A DNA stretch of 23,959 nucleotides, from assembly GCA_035250025.1 (NCBI GenBank), contig DATFFO010000287.1, positions 1 to 23,959 on the forward strand, written 5' to 3'. The notes beneath the pieces were generated by a model. That model worked only from the letters and a program-made list of their open reading frames with translations, was not told the DNA's origin and searched no databases. Below are positions 1 to 6,103 of this stretch, piece after piece. Origin of the DNA: DATFFO01 sp035250025 (GTDB lineage Bacteria > Actinomycetota > Acidimicrobiia > Spongiisociales > ZC4RG35). Position 1 is the first letter of the stretch; each line of letters opens with the position of its first letter. Made by a program: the position numbers and the translations under genes.

Positions 1-2
1 TG

Positions 3-230
3 ACGGCCTGTCGGGTGGCGCTGACGGGGGTCGGCACCAAGGCCACCCTGGCCCCGGGTGTGGCGGAGGCCCTGATCGGGAGCGACGGTTCCGAGCAAGC
101 GGTGAAGGAGGCGGCCGAACGCGCCGTCGAAGGCGTCACCGTCCTCGAGGACCTGTACGGCTCCGAGGAGTACAAGACCCATCTGGCCAAGGTGTACACC
201 CGCCGCGCCCTCACCCAAGCCCTCGCCTAG
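3..230 (+). CDS. coxM: Carbon monoxide dehydrogenase medium (FAD) subunit, C-terminal fragment
   Basis: The reading frame is open from the left edge of the window to a TAG at 228-230, so only the last 75 residues are visible; the GTG at 15 is internal, not the start. The stretch RVALTGVGTKA and the closing pattern with D-L-Y-G-S-E-E-Y, H-L-A and TRRAL match the C-terminal domain of the FAD-binding subunit of CO dehydrogenase / xanthine dehydrogenase-type molybdenum hydroxylases. In that family this subunit passes electrons from the Fe-S subunit to FAD. The identification is strengthened by the coxD, coxE, xdhC and mocA genes that follow. Because the M subunit is the last structural gene before coxD, the order upstream is probably S-L-M or L-S-M rather than the classical M-S-L of form I clusters; this is inference, and the large subunit active-site motif cannot be seen here. 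Confidence 0.85.
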   Translation, partial: TACRVALTGVGTKATLAPGVAEALIGSDGSEQAVKEAAERAVEGVTVLEDLYGSEEYKTHLAKVYTRRALTQALA

Positions 231-240
231 GCGCCGCGCG

Positions 241-381
241 TTCTTTGGACGAGGGCGCACGGCCCGACCGTTCTTTCGACGGTGGGTGTCGCTAGGCGAT
301 CCGTACGGTCCAAAGGTCGCTGGGGCCGTCACCCACGCTCCAAAGACCGGCGCTCGGCGCTCAAAGAACGGCGCTCGGCGC
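241..381. repeat. Dispersed nested-hairpin intergenic element, copy 1
   Basis: This element starts 10 nt after the coxM stop. An outer pair of arms (CTTTGGACGAGGG near 243-255, with ACGGCCC after it, against GGGGCCGTCACCC and CTCCAAAG near 323-345) encloses an inner pair (TTCTTTCGACGGT near 271-283 against ACGGTCCAAAG near 305-315). The loop contains CGCTAnnCGnTCC. The same layout and many of the same bases occur at 23699-23805. The right edge carries a short direct duplication: GGCGCTCGGCGC at 349-360 and again at 370-381, each preceded by a TC(C)AAAGA-like word. It could be a REP-like mobile repeat, a terminator-like 3' structure, or both. No open frame in it resembles a protein. Confidence 0.7.
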
Positions 382-457
382 CTTCGCCGATATCGCCGGG
401 CCGGAACCCGCAGCAGCCCAAGCCCGCGGATCCGCTGGAACCTCGAAAGGCGACCGC

Positions 458-485
458 CAACCGACAACCGGCAACCAGCAACCGA
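458..485 (+). repeat. Heptamer tandem repeat CAACCGR x4 before coxD
   Basis: Four consecutive 7-bp units read CAACCGA, CAACCGG, CAACCAG and CAACCGA. The last ends 4 nt before the coxD ATG at 490, so the repeat occupies the place where a ribosome binding site would be expected; no purine-rich Shine-Dalgarno is visible. A different 7-bp tandem repeat follows the second copy of the nested-hairpin element at the other end of the window. Confidence 0.8.
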
Positions 486-489
486 TACC

Positions 490-1362
490 ATGGCCGACGT
501 GCGGTCGGTCGATGAGGTCGTAGAGGCTTTCGCCGGTAGGGGTTATGTAGCCGACCGGGGCCTGGCTGTGTCCGTCCACCTGGCGCTCGAATTGGAGCGC
601 CCTCTGTTCCTCGAGGGCGAGGCGGGGGTAGGCAAGACCGAGGTCGCCAAGGTCCTCGCCGACCTGTCGGGAGACCCGCTCATACGCCTCCAGTGCTACG
701 AGGGCCTCGACGTCAATCACGCACTCTACGAGTGGGACTACGCCCGCCAGATGCTCGCCATCCGGCTGATCGAGGCGGGCGGGGAGGGCACCCACGCCGA
801 TGTCAGTGACATCATGTCCCGCGACTACCTCATCGCCCGGCCCCTGCTGCAGGCAGTCGAGAGTGCAGCCGGCGGCAAGCGTCCGGTGCTGCTCATCGAC
901 GAGCTCGACCGGGCCGACGAAGAGTTCGAGGCATTCCTGCTGGAGTTGCTCTCAGACTTCCAGGTGACGATCCCCGAGATCGGCACCATCGCCGCCGAGC
1001 GACCCCCCGTGGTGATCATCACTTCCAACCGCACCCGCGAGATCCACGACGCCCTCAAGCGACGGTGCATCTACCAGTGGATCGATTACCCGTCCGTCGA
1101 ACGCGAGATCGAGATCGTCCAGCGGCGCATCCCTGATCTCGACGAGCGGCTCGCTCGCCACCTCGCCGAGGCGATGGCCGACCTCCGCGCCCTCGACCTC
1201 TTCAAGCCCCCCGGCGTGGCTGAGACGCTCGACTGGGCGCGGGCACTACGCGTCCTGGGTGCCCACGAGCTCTCCGACCAGGTGGTCGAGGACACTCTGG
1301 GCGTCGTGCTCAAGTACCGCGAGGACGTCGACACCGTGCGCGCCTCCCGCGCCAAGGCGTGA
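490..1362 (+). CDS. coxD: CoxD, MoxR-family AAA+ ATPase for CO dehydrogenase maturation
   Basis: This 290-residue MoxR-type AAA+ ATPase has a Walker A motif GEAGVGKT (about residues 43-50), Walker B LLIDELD (134-140), a sensor-1 stretch VVIITSN (174-180) and an arginine-rich segment after it (RTREIHDALKRRC). The length fits CoxD of Oligotropha-type cox clusters, where the protein is a membrane-associated chaperone needed to install the S and Cu of the [CuSMoO2] centre. The frame stays open upstream to 286, but that part crosses the hairpin repeat; the ATG at 490 followed by a normal N-terminus is the sensible start. The gene lies 259 nt after coxM and works with coxE downstream. A substrate complex other than CODH (another molybdenum hydroxylase) cannot be excluded without seeing coxL. 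Confidence 0.9.
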   Translation: MADVRSVDEVVEAFAGRGYVADRGLAVSVHLALELERPLFLEGEAGVGKTEVAKVLADLSGDPLIRLQCYEGLDVNHALYEWDYARQMLAIRLIEAGGEGTHADVSDIMSRDYLIARPLLQAVESAAGGKRPVLLIDELDRADEEFEAFLLELLSDFQVTIPEIGTIAAERPPVVIITSNRTREIHDALKRRCIYQWIDYPSVEREIEIVQRRIPDLDERLARHLAEAMADLRALDLFKPPGVAETLDWARALRVLGAHELSDQVVEDTLGVVLKYREDVDTVRASRAKA

Positions 1363-1365
1363 GCT

Positions 1366-1394
1366 CCCCACCGGGACGCAAGGTCGGGGTGGGG
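1366..1394 (+). terminator. Hairpin directly after coxD, possible terminator
   Basis: CCCCACC at 1366-1372 pairs with GGTGGGG at 1388-1394, and GAC/GTC inside can extend the stem. It begins 3 nt after the coxD stop. There is no T-run after it, so it is only a candidate terminator or mRNA-stabilising structure. A possible promoter -10 follows almost at once (TACGCT, 1397-1402), which would fit a transcript boundary between coxD and the next gene. Confidence 0.4.
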
Positions 1395-1396
1395 TG

Positions 1397-1402
1397 TACG
1401 CT
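1397..1402 (+). promoter_or_regulatory. Candidate -10 element (TACGCT) for the eRF1-like gene and its leader ORF
   Basis: TACGCT fits the TANNNT form seen before several starts in this window. It lies 11 nt before the ATG of a 28-codon ORF (1414-1500) and 94 nt before the GTG of the eRF1-like gene. No convincing -35 is visible, since that position falls inside the hairpin after coxD. Confidence 0.35.
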
Positions 1403-1413
1403 CGGGAAGGCGA

Positions 1414-1500
1414 ATGTCGCTCACCTCACGCCACGTCCGCGGCCCTCCCCCCAGGCCTGACCCTCAGAACGTCACCCACGAGGAGGATCCCTTCCAGTGA
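1414..1500 (+). CDS. Possible 28-residue leader ORF coupled to the eRF1-like gene
   Basis: An ATG at 1414 opens a 28-codon frame ending at TGA 1498-1500. The stop overlaps the GTG start of the next gene (1497-1499) in the GTGA arrangement used for translational coupling, and the Shine-Dalgarno AGGAGGA of the next gene lies inside this ORF. The peptide includes RGPPPRPDP, with a run of three prolines, a kind of sequence known to slow ribosomes. A TACGCT hexamer 11 nt before the ATG would allow a nearly leaderless start. No homologue is recognised, and a frame this short can arise by chance in high-GC DNA, so this is a hypothesis only. Confidence 0.3.
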   Translation: MSLTSRHVRGPPPRPDPQNVTHEEDPFQ

Positions 1501-2594
1501 TCGACCCCATCGCCAAGTTGCACAGTCCTTCCGGAACGCTGTTGAGCGTGTACGTGAACAGGAGAGCCCCTGCCACCCGGGCCGCCCTCGTCGATCTCCT
1601 CAAGCCGCTTCGTTCCACCAATCGGGACCACAATCACGACAAGGCGATCCGCATCGACTCGGGCCGGGTCGTCGAAATGGCACAACGCATCGACGCCGGG
1701 ACCGCTCCCGCCGTCGCCATGTTCGCCTCCCAGGCCGACGGGATCCTCGAATTTCACCCGCTGGCGGAGACGGTGGACGGCGACGTGGCCGCCCTGGGTC
1801 CCCGTCCCTACCTGCGCCCACTGCGGGCCCAGCCGCGGCCCATGCGGGTCGGCATCCTCGTTTCCGACTCGAACCGGGCCCGTACCTACCTCTCGTCGGG
1901 CGGAGTCCTCACCGAGATCGGAGAGCAGCTCACGACCGATACCGGCAAGGACAACTACGCCGGATTCGCCGGCCTGGAGGAGCACCGCAACCGGGCTCGG
2001 GCCGACGACCATTCCGCCAAGCTGTGGCGCCAGGGTGGGCGCCGCTTGCTGGAGGCCCATCAGGACCAGCCGCTGGAGATGCTCGTCATCGGAGGCCACG
2101 ACGAGAGCTTCGACCCGATCGCGGCCGAGCAGCACGCCTACCTCCAGGCCCTGCCCCAGTGCCGGATCCAGGTCGACCCCGGGACCTTGAGCAGGCCAGA
2201 GCTTGCCAACCTGGTGTCCACCGCCATCGCCGCCCAAACCCGGCGCGCCGACGAGGAGCTGCTCGAACGACTCCTGGGCGAGCTCGATGCCGGCGGCGGC
2301 GCCGTATCGGGGCTCAACTCCGTCCTTGAAGCCTGCAACGCCCACGCCATCGACCATCTGGTGGTGGCCGGGCCCTACGCCAAGGAAGGCGTGATGTGTG
2401 ACGCCTGCGGGTGGCTGGGGCGGACCGGAACCGACTGCCCGGTGTGCGGTTCGCGCCTCTTCGAGACCGCTGACATCGTGTCGGCGGCGATGGACGCCAC
2501 CGTCGAGGCGGGCGGCAAGGTCAACGTCGTCACCGTTGCCTCCCGGCTGGACGCCGTCGGTGTCGCCGGATTCACGAGATTCAGTATTTCGTAG
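1497..2594 (+). CDS. eRF1-like (baeRF/Vms1-type) protein with C-terminal zinc ribbon
   Basis: This 365-residue protein resembles the bacterial archaeo-eukaryotic release-factor (baeRF) group, related to eRF1 and the Vms1/ANKZF1 peptidyl-tRNA hydrolases. Supporting features are an N-terminal LLSVYVNRR strand (about 15-23), a middle segment opening with RVGILVSDSNRARTYL (117-132) as in eRF1 domain 2, and a domain-3-like end with SVLEACNAHAIDHLVVAG (275-292). A four-cysteine knuckle follows (C301-x2-C304, C314-x2-C317), then a closing ADIVSAAMDATVEAGGKVNVV segment. No GGQ tripeptide is present, so classical release-factor chemistry is not indicated. The GTG start is chosen because AGGAGGA lies 9 nt before it (1481-1487). 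The gene sits between coxD and coxE, but a role in CODH maturation is not known to me and would be inference. Ribosome rescue is the alternative. Confidence 0.75.
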   Translation: MIDPIAKLHSPSGTLLSVYVNRRAPATRAALVDLLKPLRSTNRDHNHDKAIRIDSGRVVEMAQRIDAGTAPAVAMFASQADGILEFHPLAETVDGDVAALGPRPYLRPLRAQPRPMRVGILVSDSNRARTYLSSGGVLTEIGEQLTTDTGKDNYAGFAGLEEHRNRARADDHSAKLWRQGGRRLLEAHQDQPLEMLVIGGHDESFDPIAAEQHAYLQALPQCRIQVDPGTLSRPELANLVSTAIAAQTRRADEELLERLLGELDAGGGAVSGLNSVLEACNAHAIDHLVVAGPYAKEGVMCDACGWLGRTGTDCPVCGSRLFETADIVSAAMDATVEAGGKVNVVTVASRLDAVGVAGFTRFSIS

Positions 2595-2608
2595 GGAATG
2601 GTCTGACG

Positions 2609-3724
2609 ATGCGTTCGGGCGGGGCCCTCGTCGAGTTCGGCCGCCGGTTGCGGGGGGAGGGGATCGCCGTCGGTCCCACCATCGCCTCCGACCTGGCGGC
2701 GGCGGCGGATGCCGTCGGACTCGCCTCGGCCGAGGACACCTATCACGCCTTCCGGGCCATCTGCATCAGCGCGGCCGATCAGATCCCACGCTTCGACAAG
2801 GTTTTCATGGATGTATTCGGACGCGACCGGGGTGATCCCCTGCTGGCGTCGGTGACCGAGTCGTCGAGATCGTGGAGCATCGAGGACTCATCCGAGGGCG
2901 GGGAGGGCGACGGAGACCTCGTCGAGGACGTTGCAGTCATAGGGGCTTCGTGGGTCGAGCGTCTGAGCCACAAGGACTTCGCCGACCTGACGCCGGCCGA
3001 GGCGGCCAAGGTGAGGGCGATGATCGCCGCCATGATCTGGCGCCCTGCCGAGGCCCGCTCCCGGCGCCGGCGCCCTGACCGCGGCGGCGAGCGCCCAGAT
3101 CCCCGGCGAACGCTGAGCCGCATGGTGGGGACCGAAGGCGATCTCTTGCTCCCGGTCTTCACAGAAAGGCGCACGCGCCGGAGGCCGCTGCTGTTCATTG
3201 CCGACGTGTCCGGCTCGATGGAGCGCTACTCGGAGATGTTGCTCTACTTCGCCCACGCCGCCCGGGGGCGGCTGGGGCGCCTGGAGGCGTTCGTGTTCTC
3301 GACCCGTCTCACCCGCATAACCCATCAGCTCCATCGCCGCAGCCCCTCTGATGCCATCGCCCGGGTGGCGGAGGCCGTCGACGACTGGTCCGGAGGGACC
3401 AGGATCGGCGAGTCCCTCGGCCAGTTCAACCGCCAGTGGGCCCGCCGCGTCACGAGCGGTGGACCGGTGGCGGTGATCGTCTCGGATGGCTGGGACAGGG
3501 GCAAACCCGAGCGCCTGGCAGACGAAATGGCCCGTCTGTCGCGCTCGGTGCACCGCATCGTCTGGCTCAACCCCCTGGCCTCGCGGGCCGGGTTCTCGCC
3601 GGATACGCGGGGGATGAAGGCGGCCCTGCCCTATATCGACGACTTCCTGGCGGCGGGAAGGTTCTCGGACCTGGCGGCGGTGGTGAGGCTCCTAGAGTCC
3701 GTGCCAGAGAGGAGAACCCGATGA
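2609..3724 (+). CDS. coxE: CoxE-like von Willebrand factor A domain protein
   Basis: This 371-residue protein has an N-terminal helical region, an acidic middle (SSEGGEGDGDLVED, about 94-107), an arginine-rich stretch (150-170) and a C-terminal VWA/CoxE domain. The metal-ion-dependent adhesion site is complete: DVSGS at 199-203, T264 in SGGTRIGES and D293 in VSDGWD. In cox clusters CoxE pairs with the CoxD ATPase, as other MoxR-VWA pairs do, to remodel the apo-enzyme for insertion of the Cu-S part of the active site. The ATG at 2609 follows the previous stop by 14 nt, with a weak AGGGA about 10 nt upstream. The stop overlaps the next start (ATGA at 3721-3724), indicating coupled translation with the XdhC genes. 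Confidence 0.9.
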   Translation: MRSGGALVEFGRRLRGEGIAVGPTIASDLAAAADAVGLASAEDTYHAFRAICISAADQIPRFDKVFMDVFGRDRGDPLLASVTESSRSWSIEDSSEGGEGDGDLVEDVAVIGASWVERLSHKDFADLTPAEAAKVRAMIAAMIWRPAEARSRRRRPDRGGERPDPRRTLSRMVGTEGDLLLPVFTERRTRRRPLLFIADVSGSMERYSEMLLYFAHAARGRLGRLEAFVFSTRLTRITHQLHRRSPSDAIARVAEAVDDWSGGTRIGESLGQFNRQWARRVTSGGPVAVIVSDGWDRGKPERLADEMARLSRSVHRIVWLNPLASRAGFSPDTRGMKAALPYIDDFLAAGRFSDLAAVVRLLESVPERRTR

Positions 3725-4029
3725 GAGATGCTCTCGAAACCTCACAGCGCTGGAAGAGCGCCGGCCTCTCCGTGGCTGCCGCGACGGTGGTGCGCGTCGC
3801 CGGGCCGGCACCCCGTCCGTTGGGCTCGAAGATGCTCGTGTCATCGGCGGGTGACATGGAGGGATCGGTGTCGGGGGGATGCGTCGAGAACGACGTCTTC
3901 CTGCACGCCCAGCGAGTGATCGAGACAGGCGAGCCCGCTCTCATCACCTATGGGATCTCCGACGACGACGCCTTCGAGGTCGGACTCGCCTGCGGCGGCA
4001 CCATCCAGGTGTTCGTCGAACCGTGGTAG
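3721..4029 (+). CDS. coxF: XdhC/CoxF family protein, N-terminal cysteine domain only
   Basis: This 102-residue protein matches only the first domain of XdhC/CoxI-type molybdenum-cofactor chaperones. It has A-T-V-V-R-V-A-G-P-A-P-R-P-L-G-S-K-M, then GSVSGGCVENDV with the conserved cysteine (C54) that binds Moco sulfur or cofactor in XdhC, and ends with ACGGTIQVFVEPW. A full-length XdhC (around 250-380 residues) would carry a Rossmann domain after this; here the protein stops with TAG at 4027-4029 and the Rossmann domain is in the next gene. The start ATG overlaps the coxE stop by four bases and has GAGGAG 6 nt upstream (3709-3714). The frame is open far upstream, but that part is inside coxE. 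Split forms like this are known in cox clusters. Confidence 0.85.
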   Translation: MRDALETSQRWKSAGLSVAAATVVRVAGPAPRPLGSKMLVSSAGDMEGSVSGGCVENDVFLHAQRVIETGEPALITYGISDDDAFEVGLACGGTIQVFVEPW

Positions 4030-4040
4030 ACGGCGAGGGG

Positions 4041-4814
4041 ATGAGAGGTGACACGGCAGCCGTTCTGGCCGCCGTCGCCGGGATGATCGAGGCCGAGCGG
4101 TTCGGAGCCCGGGTCACGGTTGTGGCCGGGCCGGGCGTTGGGCTGTCGGCGGCGGTGGATCTCGAGCGGGGCCTGATGGCGGGCTCGCTGCCGGAACCAG
4201 CCGACGTCATCGTCTCCGACGCCTCGACCCTCATCGAGGGCGAGACTCCGGCCACCCTCGGGTATGGCGAGGTGGAGGTCTTCATCGAGCCGGTGGTTCC
4301 CCGTCCCCGCCTTGTCATCTTCGGGGCGGTCCACATCGCCCAGGCCCTGAGCGCTCACGCCGCGCTGCTCGGCCACCATGTGACCGTCTCTGATGCCCGC
4401 GCCACCTTTCTGACGCCCGAGAGGTTCCCGCAGTCGGATGAGCTGCTGGTGGGCTGGCCGGACGAGGTGGCCGACCGTCTGGTCCTCGATCGGAGGACCT
4501 CGGTCGTCGTTCTCAGTCACGACTCGAGGTTCGAGGAGCCTCTGTGGCCGATCCTCCTCCCCACCCCGGTTCGCTATATCGGGGCGATGGGCAGCCGGGG
4601 GACGGCGACCCGGCGGCGGGAGGCTCTGGCCGCCTCCGGTTTCACTGAGGCGGTGATCGGTCGCATCCACGGGCCGATCGGGCTCGACATTGGCGCCGAG
4701 AGCCCGGGCGAGGTCGCCATCGCCATCCTCGCCGAGATGATCGCCTCCCTCCGTCGACCGTCGGCGCCTCAGGCGCTCGTGGGCGAGATGCGGCCGCTCC
4801 GCAAGCAGACATGA
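4041..4814 (+). CDS. XdhC-family protein with Rossmann domain and cysteine-free N-terminal domain
   Basis: This 257-residue partner of the preceding gene has a C-terminal XdhC Rossmann domain: LVIFGAVHIAQAL (about 91-103), where GxGH of many homologues is replaced by GAVH; then VRYIGAMGSRGTATRRREAL (177-196) and HGPIGLDIGAESPGEVAIAILAEMI (210-234). The first 85 residues still follow the XdhC N-terminal fold pattern (ARVTVVAGPG ... GEVEVFIEP), but the GGCVE cysteine is gone; no cysteine occurs anywhere in the protein. That suggests division of labour, with cofactor binding on the 102-residue protein and the nucleotide-binding role here. Start choice is uncertain: ATG 4041 has GCGAGGGG just before it, while a GTG at 4023 overlapping the previous stop would add six residues. 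The stop overlaps the next start by four bases. Confidence 0.85.
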   Translation: MRGDTAAVLAAVAGMIEAERFGARVTVVAGPGVGLSAAVDLERGLMAGSLPEPADVIVSDASTLIEGETPATLGYGEVEVFIEPVVPRPRLVIFGAVHIAQALSAHAALLGHHVTVSDARATFLTPERFPQSDELLVGWPDEVADRLVLDRRTSVVVLSHDSRFEEPLWPILLPTPVRYIGAMGSRGTATRRREALAASGFTEAVIGRIHGPIGLDIGAESPGEVAIAILAEMIASLRRPSAPQALVGEMRPLRKQT

Positions 4815-5440
4815 CGGAGGTGGCCGCTCTCGTTCTCGCCGCCGGCGGATCATTACGCCTGGGTCGGCCAAAGCAACTCGAGCGGTGGGGCGACACGACG
4901 CTCCTCGGGCATGTCATGGAATCAGTGCGGACCTATCCCGTCGACGAGATCTGGGTTGTGCTCGGGGCCCACCTCGAGGAGATCCTCGAGTCCGTCGACC
5001 TCAGCGAGTGCGGGGTGATCGAGAACCCGGAATGGAAGGAGGGAATCGCCTCCTCTCTTCGGGTGGGGCTCGACGCCCTCAACCAGATGAGCCGGGTCGA
5101 GGCCGCTCTCATCGTCATCGGGGATCAGCCCGACATCGACCCGGAACTGGTGAGCGAGATCGTCTCCACGTTCCGCCGGTCGCCTGCGCCGGTCGTGATC
5201 CCGAAGTACCGCTACACGTGGGGAAATCCGGTGATGGTCGACCGGTCCCTGTGGCCGCGGCTGATGAGCCTGGAGGGCGACGAGGGCGCCCAACGGCTCT
5301 TCCAGGCCCACCCCGAATGGGTGGAGGAGGTCTGGACCGACCTTCTCCCCGCCCGCGACGTCGACACGGAAGCAGACCTCACCGAACTCCGGCCACGACA
5401 ACCCGGCTCGGCGGGGGACGCCCCTGGTCCGCTTCGGTAG
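4811..5440 (+). CDS. mocA: MocA-like molybdenum cofactor cytidylyltransferase
   Basis: This 209-residue nucleotidyltransferase of the MobA/MocA (NTP_transf_3) family has the signature loop LAAGGSLRLGRPKQ (9-22), the ENPEW..G.ASSLRVGL segment (71-87) and GDQPDID (104-110). In molybdenum hydroxylase clusters the enzyme uses CTP to convert molybdopterin-Mo to the cytosine dinucleotide cofactor (MCD) needed by CO dehydrogenase. The length suits a single-domain MocA. Its ATG overlaps the preceding stop (ATGA, 4811-4814), so it closes the coxE-xdhC-xdhC-mocA run. CTP versus GTP preference cannot be settled from motifs by eye; MCD is inferred from context. Confidence 0.88.
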   Translation: MTEVAALVLAAGGSLRLGRPKQLERWGDTTLLGHVMESVRTYPVDEIWVVLGAHLEEILESVDLSECGVIENPEWKEGIASSLRVGLDALNQMSRVEAALIVIGDQPDIDPELVSEIVSTFRRSPAPVVIPKYRYTWGNPVMVDRSLWPRLMSLEGDEGAQRLFQAHPEWVEEVWTDLLPARDVDTEADLTELRPRQPGSAGDAPGPLR

Positions 5441-5443
5441 AGT
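5438..5443 (+). promoter_or_regulatory. Candidate -10 element (TAGAGT) for the DUF4332-like gene
   Basis: TAGAGT overlaps the mocA stop codon and lies about 40 nt before the ATG at 5484, leaving room for a short leader containing AGGAG (5465-5469). No clear -35 is seen. Confidence 0.3.
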
Positions 5444-5483
5444 CACGGGGCGCACGCTGGCACCAGGAGCATCTGCAGCAGTC

Positions 5484-5888
5484 ATGGCACGAATAGATGA
5501 GATCCGCACGCTCGCCCATCGGGACGCCACCCGGCTTCGAAAGGCGGGCATCCGCACGACCGAGGCTCTCCTCCGTCGGGCCGCCAGCCGCTCGGGCCGG
5601 TCGGAACTGTCAGGCGAGACCGGCATCGCCACCGCCGAGCTCCTGCGCTGGGTGAATTTCGCCGATCTAATGCGGGTGAAGGGGGTGGGGAGCGAGTACG
5701 CCGAGCTCCTCACCATCTGCGGGGTCAGCACCGTGCCCGAGCTGCGCCGCCGCAACGGCGTCACTCTCAACGCCAGGATGCACTCAGTCAATCACAAGAA
5801 GGACCTGGTGCGGCGCCTGCCCACCCAGGCGATGGTCGAGACCTGGATCGAACGCGCCGCCGCCCTGGAGCCAGTGGTCAGACACTAG
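5484..5888 (+). CDS. DUF4332-like helix-hairpin-helix protein
   Basis: This 134-residue soluble, all-helical protein resembles DUF4332 proteins, which are built of helix-hairpin-helix units. Two repeats are visible: an N-terminal one around RLRKAGIRTTEALL (17-30), and a clear HhH core DLMRVKGVGSEYAELLTICGVSTVPELRRR (61-90) with GVG in the hairpin. A further NxxMHSVNHKKDLVRRLPT segment follows, then a C-terminal helix. HhH units usually contact DNA backbone or proteins; the substrate of this family is unknown. AGGAG lies 14 nt before the ATG, a longish spacing. The gene is downstream of the cox maturation genes by 43 nt but has its own possible promoter, so a link to CODH is not implied. Confidence 0.75.
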   Translation: MARIDEIRTLAHRDATRLRKAGIRTTEALLRRAASRSGRSELSGETGIATAELLRWVNFADLMRVKGVGSEYAELLTICGVSTVPELRRRNGVTLNARMHSVNHKKDLVRRLPTQAMVETWIERAAALEPVVRH

Positions 5889-5891
5889 GGG

Positions 5892-6103
5892 TTTGTCCCC
5901 CACGCAGTAGTTCCGGGGGGCAGAGCTTTGTCCCCCACGCAGTGGGGGAAGGGGACCCGACGCCGAAGGCGTGGGGTAGGGGGGAGCCGAACCCGTGGCA
6001 GACCTCTCCCTGTTGGGAACGTCCCCCCTACCTCCCGGCTCCGCTTTGCTGCGCCGGCAGGAACCTTCCCCCATTCGCTGCGCTCATGGGGGACAATTTG
6101 GGC
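5892..6103. repeat. Palindromic intergenic repeat block between convergent genes
   Basis: The whole space between the DUF4332-like gene and the HbhA-like gene is folded inverted repeat. Outer arms TTGTCCCCCA ... TGGGGGAAGG (5928-5953) and CCTTCCCCCA ... TGGGGGACAA (6064-6096) are mutually complementary, and each is itself a hairpin. Inside, ACGCC-gaa-GGCGT (5960-5972) forms a small hairpin, and GGTAGGGGGGA (5975-5985) pairs with TCCCCCCTACC (6022-6032). The 17-mer TTTGTCCCCCACGCAGT occurs at 5892-5908 and again at 5927-5943, so part of the left arm is duplicated. It may act as a bidirectional terminator for the two converging genes, or be a REP/MITE-like element. It shares no obvious sequence with the 241-381 element. 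Confidence 0.75.

Noticed and set aside
458..485. Tandem heptamers considered as a CRISPR array or iterons of an origin
   Set aside because: Units are 7 bp without spacers, with no cas genes, DnaA boxes or replication gene nearby.
286..489. Upstream extension of coxD in the same frame (68 extra residues)
   Set aside because: It runs through the nested-hairpin repeat and the heptamer repeat, has Arg/Pro-rich non-protein composition and no family similarity; the MoxR N-terminus begins naturally at the ATG at 490.
1464..2357. 297-residue leftward open frame opposite the eRF1-like gene
   Set aside because: It mirrors codon bias of the real gene; the rightward frame has domain signatures, a zinc knuckle and a strong ribosome site.
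1497..2594. Classical peptide chain release factor for the eRF1-like gene
   Set aside because: No GGQ (eRF1/RF1/RF2) tripeptide is present in the sequence.
3948..4871. 307-residue leftward open frame opposite the XdhC Rossmann gene
   Set aside because: Arg/Asp/Gly-rich with no recognisable motif, directly opposite a clear XdhC protein.
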